Shown: positions 19,363 to 30,588 of the stretch, one piece after another
Layout: each line of letters begins with the position of its first letter
Numbering within the stretch: position 1 is the stretch's first letter
Assembly (NCBI GenBank): GCA_963782045.1
Contig: CAWAIR010000037.1
Coordinates: forward strand, 558,001 to 622,000
From: CAVSRC01 sp963782045
GTDB taxonomy: Bacteria > Pseudomonadota > Alphaproteobacteria > Rhizobiales > Kaistiaceae
Length of the DNA: 64,000 bases
Direction of reading: 5' to 3'
Translations under genes and position numbers: made by a program
Notes under the pieces: model-generated
Told to the model about the DNA's origin: nothing
Databases searched by the model: none
What the model saw: the letters and a program-made list of their open reading frames with translations, nothing else

Positions 19363-19917
19363 TTATTGTCCCGTATTGGTACTGTCCCCGTTGGTGTCGC
19401 CGCCGTCGCTGGAGAGCAGCGCATCGCAGGCGTCCTTCAGCTTCTGCAAGAAGTCGGCCAGATCCTTCTCCGGAAGCTGCAGATCGACGCCCACCCCCTT
19501 GATCCGTACCGACTTGGCGGTGAGCAGCAGGTCGTAATCGGCGCCGGCGATCAGGTACTGCCAGGAGTTCGACATCTCGTCGAAGCGGATGTCGGCGACC
19601 TCGCCGCCGCTGTTGTCCTGCTCCTGGCCGTCGAGCAGATAGGAGATCGCCGGCACCTGGCCGGCGGCGATGGCAGCGCCCAGCGCCTTGTTGTCGACGT
19701 TGGAGATGACCGTCGTCTCGTCGCCGGTGGCCGCGCAGCTCATGTAGAAGGGATAGGACTGGTCGCCCTCCTTGGCGGCCGGGTCGGTGACGCCGAGAAA
19801 GGCGGATTCGTCGTCCTGGCTGAACTGCCAGGTGAGATTGGCCGCTGTGGCGGGCGCGACCCCGCCGAGCAGCAACGCCGCGACGGTTGCCTGGCAACCA
19901 CGCAAGACACGCATCAT
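19363..19917 (-). CDS. Secreted protein of unknown function
   Basis: The 184-residue product starts with a Sec signal peptide (MMRVLRGCQATVAALLLGG, cleavage near ATAANL). The mature part is small and acidic, with one obvious cysteine (MSCAATGDET) and a C-terminal low-complexity tail rich in Asp, Gly, Asn and Thr. The pattern LTWQFSQDDESAFLGVTDP and later YDLLLTAKSVRIKG suggest a beta-rich periplasmic protein. I do not recognise a family. It is on the same strand as glnE, 53 bp downstream, and may be read through from it. Confidence 0.7.
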   Translation of the reverse strand: MMRVLRGCQATVAALLLGGVAPATAANLTWQFSQDDESAFLGVTDPAAKEGDQSYPFYMSCAATGDETTVISNVDNKALGAAIAAGQVPAISYLLDGQEQDNSGGEVADIRFDEMSNSWQYLIAGADYDLLLTAKSVRIKGVGVDLQLPEKDLADFLQKLKDACDALLSSDGGDTNGDSTNTGQ

Positions 19918-19970
19918 GAGCGCACCTCCCGAAAGCCGCCGGACAAGCCCGGTCGGGTCGGCGCACTATA

Positions 19971-22962
19971 CTATGGCTGCGGTTTTTCCAGCACTCTCCC
20001 GATGAGCCGCTCGAAGACCCGCGCACCGCGGCCTCGGTCGCGCGCACGTGGGCGTCGAGCGTGGCGAAATCGGGGAGTTCGCCGGCTTGCGCCAGCCGGT
20101 CGAGGAGAGCCCGCGGCGCCGTCTCCGGGTCGAACGAGCCGTCGAGACAGAGGCGGGTGACCTGGATCAGCGCCTGATAGAGCCTCAGCGCCGGGGTGCA
20201 GCACGTCGGCATCGGTGGCCGCAAGCAGGCCGGCCGACGCCGCGGCGGCGAGCACGGTCTCGGTCTCGGTCGAGATCACGGAGGAAAAGCGGTGGGCGTT
20301 CACCAGCAGGAGCGCCTGGGCGATGAACTCGATATCAACCAGGCCGCCCGGCGCCTGCTTGAGGTCCCAGGCGCCCTCGCCCCCCTTCTCCTCCTCGACC
20401 ATCGCCCGCATCTCGCGGATGTCGGCGATGATCTTCTTCGTCTCGCGGCGCTGTGTGAGGATGGCGTGGATGTCGTCGCCGGCGCGCTTCGCCAGCTTCT
20501 TGTCGCCGGCGACGACGCGGGCGCGGGTCAGCGCCATGCGCTCCCAGGTCCAGGCGTCCTTCGCCTGATAGGCGGCGAAGGCCTCGATATGGGTGGCCAG
20601 CGGCCCCGATTTGCCCGACGGGCGCAGGCGGAAATCGACCGCGTAGAGCGTGCCCTCGGCGGTCGGCGCCGAGAGCGCCGCCACCAGCCGCTGGGTGAGC
20701 CGGGTGTAGTACTGCGATCCGTGCAGCGGGCGCGGGCCGCCCGATTGCGGCGCCTTGTCGTCGAAATCGTAGAGCAGGATCAGATCGACGTCGGAGGTCG
20801 CGGTCATCTCGCGCCCTCCGAGCTTGCCCATGGCGACGAGTGCCACGGCGCCGCGCTCGATCTTGCCGTGCGCTCGCTCGAATTCGCCGATGCGTGGCGT
20901 CGAACACCGCCGCGATCAGCACGTCGGCGACGTCGCTGTAGGCATAGCCGGCCTGGCGCACGCCGATCGAGCCGGCGAGCACGCGAACGCCGATGAGGAA
21001 CTGCTGCTCCTGGCCGAAGATGCGGGCACGGTCGAGCACGTCCTCGTAGTCGCGCGCCTCGGCCAGCGACTCCGCCAGCCGTTCGCGCAGCACCGCCGCG
21101 TCGGGCACCGAGCCGAAGAAAGCCGGGTCGAGCAGCGCGTCCATCACATGGGCGCGGCGCACGATGGTCTCCGCCAGCCGCGGCGCCGCGCGCCAGCACC
21201 GTCACCAGCAGGTTGAGCAGGCCGGTGTTGGTCTGCAGCAGCGAGAAGAGCTGGACGCCGGCCGGCATGCGGGCGAGGAAACGGTCGAAGGCGGCGAACG
21301 CCGCGTCGGCGCCTTCGCCGCCGGCCAGCGCCTCCAGCAGCACCGGCACGAACTCGGTCAGCCGCTCGCGGGCGCTGGCCGAGCGCGTCGCCGGATAGCG
21401 GCCGAAGTGCCAGCCGCGCACGGTGCGGCTGACCTCGGCGGGGTTGCGATAGCCGAGCGCGGTCAGTGTCGCCAGCGTCTCCGGATCGTCGGCGTCGCCG
21501 GTGAACGACAGGCTGCCGATGGCAGAGGTCAGCGACGGCGCCGTCTCGAACAGCGCCGCATAGCGGTCGCGCACGGTGGTCAGCGTCTTCGCCACCGCCT
21601 TCTCGAAGGCGGCGGTGTTGCGGTAGCCCGCCATGCGGGCGATCACTGCCAGCTCCTCGGCATCGTCGGGCAGGGTGTGGGTCTGGGCGTCGTTGATCAT
21701 CTGCAGGCAGTGCTCGATCTCTCTCAGCGTGGCGTAGGCGGCGGCGAGCTCGTCGCGGGTGGCGGCGTCGATCCAGCCGAATTTCGCCAGCGCTTTCAGC
21801 ATGTCGAGCGTGCGCCGGCCGCGCAGTTCCGGCTGACGGCCACCGGCGATGAGCTGCTGGGTCTGGACGAAGAACTCGATCTCGCGGATGCCGCCGCGGC
21901 CGAGCTTGATGTTGTGGCCGGCGACCGCCACCACCGCGTGGCCGCGGTGATCGTGGATCTGGCGCTTGATCGAATGGATGTCGGCGATGGCCGCGAAATC
22001 GAGATACTTGCGCCAGATGTAGGGGGTAAGGCCGGCGAGGAAGGCATCGCCCGCCGCCCGGTCGCCGGCGACCGGGCGCGCTTTGATGAGGGCGGCGCGC
22101 TCCCAGTTCTGGCCGAGGCTCTCGTAATATTGCAGCGCCGCCTCGGTCGAGATGGCGATGTTGGTCGAGCCGGGGTCGGGGCGCAGGCGCAGGTCGGTGC
22201 GGAAGACGTAGCCGTCGGCGGTGTGCTCCTGGAGCAGCGCCACCAGCCGCTGGGTCATGCGCACGAACTGCACCTGCGGCACGACGTCCCGCTCACCGGC
22301 GCGCGCTCCTCGTCGAAGAGCACGATCAGATCGATGTCGCTGGAATAGTTGAGCTCGCCGGCGCCGAGCTTGCCCATGCCGAGCACGATCCAGCCGCTCC
22401 CCTCCTCCGGCACGCGGGGGTTGGCGAGCGTGATCCTGCCGGCCGCGGCGGCTTCGCTGAGCACGAAGCGGACGGCGGCACCGATCGCGGCTTCCGCGAA
22501 GGCCGTGAGTGCCGCCGTCACCTGGACGACGTCCCAGACGCCACCGAGATCGGCGAGCGCGGTCAGCAGCGCCGTCTCCTGCCGGCCGCGGCGGAGCGCC
22601 GCCATCAGGTCGGCGGCCTTGTCGGTCTTCCAGGCGCGGCCGATGGCGGCATCGAGCCGACGCATGCGTGCCGAGGGGTCGCTGGCAAGCAGCTTCGCGC
22701 TTCGGGCGGGGTCGTCGAGGATGAGGCCGCGCAGGAAGGGGGCGCAGTCCATGACCCCGGCGAGGAAGCTGGCGACCTGCGGCCGCGCCACCGCGGCGTC
22801 GATGGCATCGGCGCAGCCCGCCGCGCCCGCCGCGGCCTTGAGTTCGGCCATGCGCGCCCTGGTGCGGGTGGCGTTGGCGGGCTTCAGCCGCGGGACGATG
22901 CGCTCGGCAAGCGTCTTGCCGGCGGCTTTGTCAGCGTCTTGGCGCTTCGCTCCTGGGGCCAT
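19971..22962 (-). pseudogene. glnE: Glutamine synthetase adenylyltransferase/deadenylase, frame-broken
   Basis: Joined across frames this is a full-length GlnE of about 997 codons. The N-terminal adenylyl-removing half carries SSDIDLIVLFDEE and the KLGRGGIREIEFFVQ motif. The C-terminal adenylyl transferase half carries VAMGKLGGREMTATSDVDLILLYD and LKQAPGGLVDIEFIAQ. GlnE adds and removes AMP on glutamine synthetase in response to PII. Single-base frame breaks occur near 22290, 21190, 20892, 20192 and 20025. Every conserved block is intact between breaks, so sequence error is more likely than decay. The start (MAPGAKR, 22962) lies 7 bp after the upstream kinase stop, so the genes are probably co-transcribed. 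Confidence 0.88.
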
Positions 22963-22968
22963 GCGCGG

Positions 22969-24357
22969 TCATTTGGTCGGCAGGCGGATGGTGACGACGA
23001 GACCCGGCTTGCCGTCGCCGAGTTCGAGCGTCCCATGGTGCAGGCGCGCGACCGCCGCGACAAGACTCAAACCGAGCCCGCTGCCCGGCTGTGAACGGCT
23101 TTCCTCCAGGCGGACGAAACGCTGCAACACGCGCTCGCGGTCGCCCTCGGGGATGCCGGGACCGTTGTCGGCGACGCTGAACACGACGCTGTCGCCGTCG
23201 CGGGCGGCGGACATGGTGATCTGCGGCGGTCCGTCCTCGGCACAACGCTCGCCATACTTGATGGCGTTGTCGATCAGGTTGGCGAGCGCCTGGCCGAGCA
23301 GTTCGCGGCTACCCCTGAAGGTGACCGATTCGGGCGCCGCCACGGTCAGCTCGACGCCCGCCTCCTCGGCGACGGGTTCGTACAGATCGGCGACGTCCTG
23401 CACGATCTCGCGCGAATCGAGCTCGATCATGGCGCCGTCGGGCGAGCCCGCCTCGATGCGGGCGATCATCAACAGCGCGTTGAACGTCTGGATGAGATTG
23501 TCCGATTCCTCGATGGTCGCCTCCAGCGCCGAGCGGTACTTGGCCGAATCGACGGGGCCGCCCAGCGCCGCCTCGACCCGGTTGCGCAGGCGGGTCAGCG
23601 GCGTCTTGAGGTCGTGGGCGATGTTGTCGGAGACGTCCTTGAGGCCATAGAGCAGATGCTCGATGCGTTCGAGCATGGCGTTGAGGCTGTCGGCGAGGCG
23701 GTCGAACTCGTCGCCGCTGCCGGTCACCTCGAGGCGGCCGGAGAGGTCGCCGCTCATGATCTTGCGGCCGGATGCCGAAAGCGAATCGATGCGCTTCAGC
23801 ACGCGCCGGCTGACGAACACCCAGGAGAGTGCCGCCAGGCCGATCATCAGCGCCAGCGCCCAGGCCAGCGCCTGGGCGACGATGTGGCGGAACTGCTCGC
23901 GTTCGCCGATGTCGCGGCCGACCAGCATGTGATAGCCGCCGGGCAGGTTGACGAGCTGGACGAGGGCGAAATGGTCGGCGCGCTCGCCGGGGTAACGCTT
24001 GTAGCTGACGATGATGGGATTGCTGCTGGCCTGATCGAGCAGGCTCTGCGGCACGTCGGAGACGTTGCCGGCGAGCGGGTGCTTGGAGGCGTCGGTGATC
24101 AGGTAGAGGCTGGCGCCGGGCTGGCGGCTGCGTGCCTCGATGGCGTCGACCAGGGCGGCAAGCCCGCCGGAGCGCGCCTGATCGGCCAGACCCGAGAGGT
24201 CGGCGGCGATGGTCTGGCGGAGCTGCTGGGTGAGCAGCTCGTCGGTGGCATAGGAAATGTAGACGACGAAGGCGACGGCGAAGATCGTGAAGACCGCGAT
24301 GTAGATCGCCGAAAGCTTGAAGGCGGTGGTTCGGACGACCTTACCGAGCGGCGTCAC
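22969..24357 (-). CDS. Sensor histidine kinase with HAMP domain
   Basis: This 462-residue inner-membrane kinase has an N-terminal transmembrane helix (around 14-34), a periplasmic domain, a second helix near 165-185, HAMP, and the H-box VSDNIAHDLKTPLTRLRNRV. The ATPase region shows NLIDNAIKYGE, FSVADNGPGIPEGD and GSGLGLSLVAAVARLH. Its start overlaps the upstream OmpR-type gene by 17 bp, giving a coupled pair. In Hyphomicrobiales this pair lies between degP and glnE; the association with DegP suggests envelope-stress sensing, but the signal is unknown. Confidence 0.92.
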   Translation of the reverse strand: MTPLGKVVRTTAFKLSAIYIAVFTIFAVAFVVYISYATDELLTQQLRQTIAADLSGLADQARSGGLAALVDAIEARSRQPGASLYLITDASKHPLAGNVSDVPQSLLDQASSNPIIVSYKRYPGERADHFALVQLVNLPGGYHMLVGRDIGEREQFRHIVAQALAWALALMIGLAALSWVFVSRRVLKRIDSLSASGRKIMSGDLSGRLEVTGSGDEFDRLADSLNAMLERIEHLLYGLKDVSDNIAHDLKTPLTRLRNRVEAALGGPVDSAKYRSALEATIEESDNLIQTFNALLMIARIEAGSPDGAMIELDSREIVQDVADLYEPVAEEAGVELTVAAPESVTFRGSRELLGQALANLIDNAIKYGERCAEDGPPQITMSAARDGDSVVFSVADNGPGIPEGDRERVLQRFVRLEESRSQPGSGLGLSLVAAVARLHHGTLELGDGKPGLVVTIRLPTK

Positions 24358-25021
24358 GGATCATGTATCCGGCGCCGCGCACGGTATGCAGCAGCGGCTC
24401 GCCGAAGCCCTTGTCGATCTTGGCGCGCAGCCGCGAGACGTGCACGTCGATGACATTGGTCTGCGGATCGAAGTGATAATCCCAGACGTTCTCGAGCAGC
24501 ATGGTGCGGGTGACGACCTGGCCGGCGTGCTTCATCAGGTATTCGAGCAGGCGGAACTCGCGCGGCTGCAGCGGGATCACCTGCTCGGCGCGGGTGACGG
24601 TGTGGCCGAGCCGGTCGAGCTCGAGGTCGCCGACGCGATACATGGTCTCGGCGGTGCCCGGCTTCTGCCGGCGGCCGAGCGCCTCGACGCGGGCGAGCAG
24701 CTCGGAGAAGGCGTAGGGCTTGGCGAGATAGTCGTCGCCGCCAGCGCGCAGGCCGGCAACCCGGTCGTCCACCTGGCCGAGCGCCGAAAGGAACAGGGCC
24801 GGCGTCTGGTCGCCGCGCTTGCGCAGCTCCTCGACGATGGACAGGCCATCGCGCTTGGGCAGCATGCGGTCGACGACCAGCACGTCGTAGCCGCCGTCGG
24901 CGGCCATGGCGGCGCCGGTGTCGCCGTCGGCGGCGTGGTCGGCGACGTGGCCCGCTTCGCGCAGGGCCTTGGAGAGGTAGGCGGCGGCCTCGCGGTCGTC
25001 TTCGATCAAGAGAATACGCAT
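24341..25021 (-). CDS. OmpR-family response regulator
   Basis: The 226-residue protein has a receiver domain with the acidic pair in MRILLIEDDREA, phosphoacceptor Asp in VLVVDRMLPKRDG and Lys in YLAKPYAFSELLARVEAL. A winged-helix DNA-binding domain follows (PLQPREFRLLEYLMKHAGQV, then VIDVHVSRLRAKIDKG and RGAGYMI). It is translationally coupled to the downstream kinase. A strong terminator separates it from degP upstream, so it has its own promoter within the 57-bp gap or depends on readthrough. Confidence 0.94.
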   Translation of the reverse strand: MRILLIEDDREAAAYLSKALREAGHVADHAADGDTGAAMAADGGYDVLVVDRMLPKRDGLSIVEELRKRGDQTPALFLSALGQVDDRVAGLRAGGDDYLAKPYAFSELLARVEALGRRQKPGTAETMYRVGDLELDRLGHTVTRAEQVIPLQPREFRLLEYLMKHAGQVVTRTMLLENVWDYHFDPQTNVIDVHVSRLRAKIDKGFGEPLLHTVRGAGYMIRDAAR

Positions 25022-25055
25022 GGCGCCAAGATAGTCACGGACAGCGGATTATACA

Positions 25056-25098
25056 GCCCCATAAAGAAGAACGGCAGGCCGGGGGGCCGGCCTGCCGT
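25056..25098 (-). terminator. Rho-independent terminator after degP
   Basis: A perfect 12-bp stem (25087-25098 with 25071-25082) around a 4-nt loop is followed on the minus strand by TTCTTCTTTAT. It ends the degP transcript before the response regulator gene. Confidence 0.9.
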
Positions 25099-25155
25099 CC
25101 ACGCAAAAGCGGAAGTCTCGGGGCGACGATAGAGCGCTTCCGCCTCTCGCGTTCG

Positions 25156-26700
<1,545 letters not shown>

Positions 26701-26811
26701 TCGGAGTCTCCGTCCTTGGTTTCTTCGAACCGGCGCCGTCCCCACTCTCCGGCCCCGTGTTGGCAGGCAATATGAGGACGGCGACCTTACGGGCCTCTGT
26801 CGGCCGCATTA

Positions 26812-26836
26812 AACTTCGGTAATGTTGCCCGGTTCT
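26812..26836 (-). promoter_or_regulatory. Weak EcfG-like promoter candidate upstream of degP
   Basis: Minus-strand AGAAC (26836-26832), 16 bp, then AGTT (26815-26812) is two mismatches from the alphaproteobacterial general-stress consensus GGAAC-N16-CGTT. It lies in the 145-bp gap between ccmH and degP. Speculative. Confidence 0.2.
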
Positions 26837-26845
26837 TGCGGCTTT

Positions 26846-27316
26846 TCAGCCGTCTTCCGAGATGAGGCGGGCGAGTTCCGCCTGCTCGCCGGCATCGAGC
26901 GGAGCCGGCTGCGCCGGCCGCCGACGGCGCTTCCAGTAGAAGCCGGCGGCGACCAGTCCGCCAATGACCAGCGCCCCCGGCGGCACCAGCCACAGAGCCC
27001 AGGTGTGCTCGTTGAAGCGGGGCTTCAACAGGATGAATTCGCCGTAGCGGGCAACCAGGAAGTTGATGGCCTGGCTGTCGGTGTCGCCGGCCTTCAGCCG
27101 ATCGCGCAGGAGAACGCGGATGTCGTGAGCCAGCGCCGCATTCGAATCGTCGATCAATTCGTTCTGGCAGACCAGGCAGCGCAGCTCCTGCGAAAGCGCC
27201 CGGGCGCGGGCCTCCAGCGCCGGGTCCGTGAGCATCTCGTCCGGATTCACGGCAAGCGCGGGCACGGCCGTGACAAGACCGAACATCAGGAGCGCCAATG
27301 CCGCCAGCCGGCGCAT
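26846..27316 (-). CDS. ccmH: Cytochrome c maturation protein CcmH (CycL)
   Basis: The 156-residue product has a signal peptide (MRRLAALALLMFGLVTAVPA), the thiol-redox motif LRCLVCQNELIDDSNAALA (CxxC within RCLVCQN), and a C-terminal transmembrane helix (WALWLVPPGALVIGGLVAAG) with a basic tail. CcmH handles the reduced apocytochrome c cysteines for heme ligation in the periplasm with CcmF. It begins 4 bp after the ccmF stop, the last gene of the ccmI-E-F-H (cycHJKL) order typical of rhizobia. Confidence 0.94.
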   Translation of the reverse strand: MRRLAALALLMFGLVTAVPALAVNPDEMLTDPALEARARALSQELRCLVCQNELIDDSNAALAHDIRVLLRDRLKAGDTDSQAINFLVARYGEFILLKPRFNEHTWALWLVPPGALVIGGLVAAGFYWKRRRRPAQPAPLDAGEQAELARLISEDG

Positions 27317-27320
27317 CCCC

Positions 27321-29300
27321 CTACTCCGCCGGAACCGGCTGGGCACGCCGTGCCGGCTTCGGCGCGCCGACGCGCAGCCGCCGGTCGGAGAGCGACAGGA
27401 GGCCGCCGAAGGCCATGACCAGCGCCCCCAGCCAGATCAGCGTCACCAGCGGCTTCCAGTAGAGCCGCGCCGTCACCGTGCCGTCGGCGGTGATGTCGCC
27501 GATCGACAGATAGAGCTGCGAGAACCAGATGGTGCGGATCGCCGATTCGGTGGTGTCGGTGCCGCTGGCGGCGAACCGGCGCTTGGACGGCTCCAGCGTC
27601 GCCACCACGTTGCCGCCGCGACGCACGGTGAACTTGACCGCGGTCTCCTGATAGTTCGGGCCGGCGCGGTCGACGAAACCGTCGAGGGTCAGCTCATAAC
27701 CGGCAAGCTGGGCCGCGTCGCCCGGCTTCATCGAGCGGATGAGCTCGCCCTGCCAGGTGGTGGCGGCGACGATGCCGAGCACGGTCAGGCCGACGCCGGC
27801 ATGGGCGAACATGGTGCCCCAGGCGGAGCGCGGCAGGCCGAGGGCACGATGCACGCTGTCGCCGAAGGGCGCCTTGCCCAGCCGCAAGCGGAAGGCAAGC
27901 TCGGAGACCGCTCCGGCGATCAGCCAGACGCCGAGGCCGATGCCGGCGAGCGCCAGAGCGTCGTGGAAACCGGCGAAGGCGCCGGCGACGATCGCCGCGG
28001 CGAGCGCCAGCCCCAGGGCCAGCATCAGCCGCTGGCTGGCGGCCAGAAGGTCGCCGCGCTTCCAGGCGAGCAGCGGCCCGAAGGGCACGATGGCGAGCAG
28101 CGGCACCACCAGCGGCACGAAGGTCAGGTTGAAGAACGGCGCGCCGACCGAGATGCGCTCGCCGGTCAAGGCTTCCAGCGCCAGCGGATAGAGCGTGCCG
28201 ACGACCACGGTCGCGGCCGCCGCGGTGAGGAACACGTTGTTGACGATGAGCGCCCCCTCCCGGCTCAACGGCGCGAAGACGCCGCCCGGCGCCAGCGCCC
28301 CGGCGCGCAGGGCAAACAGCGTGAGGGCGCCGCCAATGAAGACGCAGAGGAGGAGCAGGATGAAGACGCCGCGCGTCGGATCGGAGGCGAAGGCGTGGAC
28401 CGAGGTCAGTACGCCGGAGCGGACCAGGAAGGTGCCGATCAGGCTCAGCGAAAAGGCGAGGATGGCGAGCAGGATCGTCCAGATCTTGAGCGCGTCGCGC
28501 TTCTCCATGACGATGGCGGAATGGAGCAGCGCGGTCGCCACCAACCAAGGCATCAGCGAGGCGTTCTCGACCGGGTCCCAGAACCAGAAGCCGCCCCAGC
28601 CGAGCTCGTAATAGGCCCAGTAGGAGCCCATGGCGATGCCCACGGTGAGGAACATCCAGGCGGCCAGCGTCCATGGCCGCGCCCAGCGGGCCCAGGCGGC
28701 GTCGATGCGCCCCTCGATCAATGCCGCGACGGCGAACGAAAACGAGATCGAGCAGCCGACATAGCCGAGATAGAGAAGCGGCGGATGGATGGCCAGACCG
28801 ATGTCCTGCAGCACCGGATTGAGGTCGCGGCCCTCGATCGGCGCCGGAAAGAGCCGCAGGAAGGGGTTGGAGGTGGTGAGGATGAAGAGCAGGAAGGCGA
28901 AGCCGATCCAGCCCTGGACGGCGAGGACCAACGCCTTCAGCTTGTCGGGCAGGTTGGCACCGAAGGCCGCGACCAGCGCGCCGAACAGCGCCAGGATGAG
29001 GACCCACAGCAGCATGGAGCCCTCGTGGTTCCCCCAAACGCCGGTGATCTTGTAGAGCAGCGCCAGCTTCGAGTTGGAGTTCTCGGCGACGTTGAGCACC
29101 GAGAAGTCCGAGACGATGTGGGCCTCGACCAGCGCGGCGAAGGACAGCCCGATCAGCAGGAAGAGGGTCAGCGCGGCCGGCGCTGCCACCGCCGTCAGCC
29201 GCCGGTCGTCGGCGAGCGCGCCATAGAGCGGGACGGTCGATAGCACCAGCGCCAGGAACAGCGCCAGCACCAGAGCGAAGTGGCCGAGTTCGGGGATCAT
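27321..29300 (-). CDS. ccmF: Heme lyase CcmF (CycK)
   Basis: This 659-residue multispanning protein shows the CcmF heme-handling features: GVWGNHEGSMLLWVLILALFG, the tryptophan-rich WGGFWFWDPVENASLMPW (WWD-type domain), and conserved histidines in HPPLLYLGYVG and ALLHSAIVMEKRD. It attaches heme covalently to apocytochrome c in the inner membrane. It is separated from ccmE by a toxin-antitoxin pair, an unusual interruption. No frame break is seen across 2 kb. Confidence 0.96.
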   Translation of the reverse strand: MIPELGHFALVLALFLALVLSTVPLYGALADDRRLTAVAAPAALTLFLLIGLSFAALVEAHIVSDFSVLNVAENSNSKLALLYKITGVWGNHEGSMLLWVLILALFGALVAAFGANLPDKLKALVLAVQGWIGFAFLLFILTTSNPFLRLFPAPIEGRDLNPVLQDIGLAIHPPLLYLGYVGCSISFSFAVAALIEGRIDAAWARWARPWTLAAWMFLTVGIAMGSYWAYYELGWGGFWFWDPVENASLMPWLVATALLHSAIVMEKRDALKIWTILLAILAFSLSLIGTFLVRSGVLTSVHAFASDPTRGVFILLLLCVFIGGALTLFALRAGALAPGGVFAPLSREGALIVNNVFLTAAAATVVVGTLYPLALEALTGERISVGAPFFNLTFVPLVVPLLAIVPFGPLLAWKRGDLLAASQRLMLALGLALAAAIVAGAFAGFHDALALAGIGLGVWLIAGAVSELAFRLRLGKAPFGDSVHRALGLPRSAWGTMFAHAGVGLTVLGIVAATTWQGELIRSMKPGDAAQLAGYELTLDGFVDRAGPNYQETAVKFTVRRGGNVVATLEPSKRRFAASGTDTTESAIRTIWFSQLYLSIGDITADGTVTARLYWKPLVTLIWLGALVMAFGGLLSLSDRRLRVGAPKPARRAQPVPAE

Positions 29301-29341
29301 GAAACGCTCTGCCTGCTTCCGATATCGCGGCGACGAATATT

Positions 29342-29767
29342 TTACGGCCTGGCTGGATAAACGAGATCAACGGGCGTCCGTCCGTGTTTGCGATAGATGG
29401 TGAAGTCGGAATCGAGCGTGAATACGGCGTGATGCGGATTGAGTTCCGCCATGCGCACGATGCACGCGTCGGCCAGAGAGATCGGGCGGTCACGATACTT
29501 GCGCAGAAGCTCGCGGAGCTGCGGCACATGCTCCTCGATCCCGAAGGCCACCGACAACGCTCCGTTGCCGACGAGCCGCAGCAATTCGTCACACGCCCGC
29601 GGCAAGGCCCTCAAAAGAAACATCGCCTCCGCCAGCACGGGTTCGCAAACCAGCATCGGTGGGACCAACCGGTCGATCTGGCCAACCGTCCACTGATGGT
29701 GGCCGTCGCTTCTGTCGAGGGCAGCGACGAGCGGACCCGTATCAACGATGACGGCGCTCTGGCCCAC
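29342..29767 (-). CDS. PIN-domain toxin (VapC-like)
   Basis: The 141-residue PIN protein has the four acidic positions of VapC ribonucleases: VIVDTGPLVAALDRSD, EPVLAEAMFLLRAL, ISLADACIVRMAEL and FTLDSDFTIYR. It probably cleaves RNA when its antitoxin is lost. The GTG at 29767 is chosen because it gives the canonical short lead-in before the first motif and a 26-bp overlap with the antitoxin gene; a longer ATG start at 29833 is also open. It lies 41 bp upstream of ccmF on the same strand. Confidence 0.85.
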   Translation of the reverse strand: MGQSAVIVDTGPLVAALDRSDGHHQWTVGQIDRLVPPMLVCEPVLAEAMFLLRALPRACDELLRLVGNGALSVAFGIEEHVPQLRELLRKYRDRPISLADACIVRMAELNPHHAVFTLDSDFTIYRKHGRTPVDLVYPARP

Positions 29768-30005
29768 GACCGAACCCCTCGAGGTGTTTCGGATTGGATG
29801 ACAGATCACCAACGCCGGAATCGGCCGAGCCAATGGCGGACTTCATCAGCGCCGCGAGGCTGGGTGCCGCTCCGCTAGGGGCGGGGTCGTCGACGACGCG
29901 GCGGACACCTTCCTCGACGATGTCCCTCAGCCTCTGGCCGCGCAGGGCGGCCGTGGCCTTGGCGCGGCGATAGAGGTCGTCGGAGAGTTCGATCGTGGTC
30001 TTCAT
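29742..30005 (-). CDS. Ribbon-helix-helix antitoxin (VapB-like)
   Basis: The 87-residue protein starts MKTTIELSDDLYRRAKATAA, a classic RHH strand-helix start that binds operator DNA as a dimer, followed by a disordered, Pro/Ser-rich tail that would wrap the toxin. Its coding end overlaps the PIN toxin gene. A GGGAAT-N4-ATTCCC palindrome 21 bp upstream is the likely autoregulatory site. The start at 30005 is preferred to 30035. Confidence 0.82.
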   Translation of the reverse strand: MKTTIELSDDLYRRAKATAALRGQRLRDIVEEGVRRVVDDPAPSGAAPSLAALMKSAIGSADSGVGDLSSNPKHLEGFGRGPERRHR

Positions 30006-30025
30006 CGGGCGGGCTCCGCAGAAAC

Positions 30026-30041
30026 GGGAATCCATATTCCC
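30026..30041 (-). promoter_or_regulatory. Palindromic operator upstream of the antitoxin
   Basis: GGGAAT-N4-ATTCCC, a perfect 6-bp inverted repeat, next to an AT-rich stretch (TAAATAT on the minus strand) that can serve as a -10 box. The position fits autorepression by the RHH antitoxin and would give the module its own promoter inside the ccm operon. Confidence 0.5.
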
Positions 30042-30087
30042 ATATTTATGGCCCGGCCCCCGCGTCCGTCAATGGCGTCCGCCGTCC

Positions 30088-30588
30088 TCATTTCGCTTCG
30101 GCCGCCTTGGCCGCGACGCTGTCCGCCGTCTCGCCCCAACGGCCCTGCGCCTTCAGCGCATCGACCACGGCCTTCGGCATGTAGCGCTCGTCGTGCTTAG
30201 CCAGCACCGTATCGGCATCAAGGCCGTGGTTGGCGGTGAGCTTGCCCTCGGTGACCACGCCCTGCCCCTCGCGGAAGAGGTCCGGCAGGATGCCGGTATA
30301 GGTCACCGGCACCTCGGCGCTGCCGTCGGTGACCACGAAGCTGACCTTGCCGTCGGCGCCCTTCTTGAGGCTGCCGTCCTCGACCATGCCGCCGAGGCGG
30401 ATGCGGGTGCCCGGCGGTAGCTTGTCGGCGGCGACGTCGCTCGGCGAATTGAAAAAGACGATGCGGTCGGAGAGCGCATAGAGGATGAGGCCGGCGGCAA
30501 CCGCCAGGACGATGCCGGCCAGCCCGATCAGCATCAGCCGGCGCTGCCTCCGCGTCATTCCCGCCCGGCGCGGTGCGACCATCGTCAT
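30088..30588 (-). CDS. ccmE: Heme chaperone CcmE (CycJ)
   Basis: The 166-residue product has one N-terminal membrane helix (LMLIGLAGIVLAVAAGLILY) and a periplasmic OB-fold domain ending with AKHDERYMP. The His of this motif forms the covalent heme bond and the following Tyr assists. It passes heme from the CcmABC complex to CcmF. The start overlaps the ccmI stop by 4 bp. Normally ccmF follows directly; here 500 bp with a toxin-antitoxin pair intervene. Confidence 0.95.
   Translation of the reverse strand: MTMVAPRRAGMTRRQRRLMLIGLAGIVLAVAAGLILYALSDRIVFFNSPSDVAADKLPPGTRIRLGGMVEDGSLKKGADGKVSFVVTDGSAEVPVTYTGILPDLFREGQGVVTEGKLTANHGLDADTVLAKHDERYMPKAVVDALKAQGRWGETADSVAAKAAEAK

Noticed and set aside
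27228..29243. 671-codon plus-strand ORF opposite ccmF
   Set aside because: Shadow frame of ccmF, with Gln/Glu/Arg/Gly-rich low-complexity translation.
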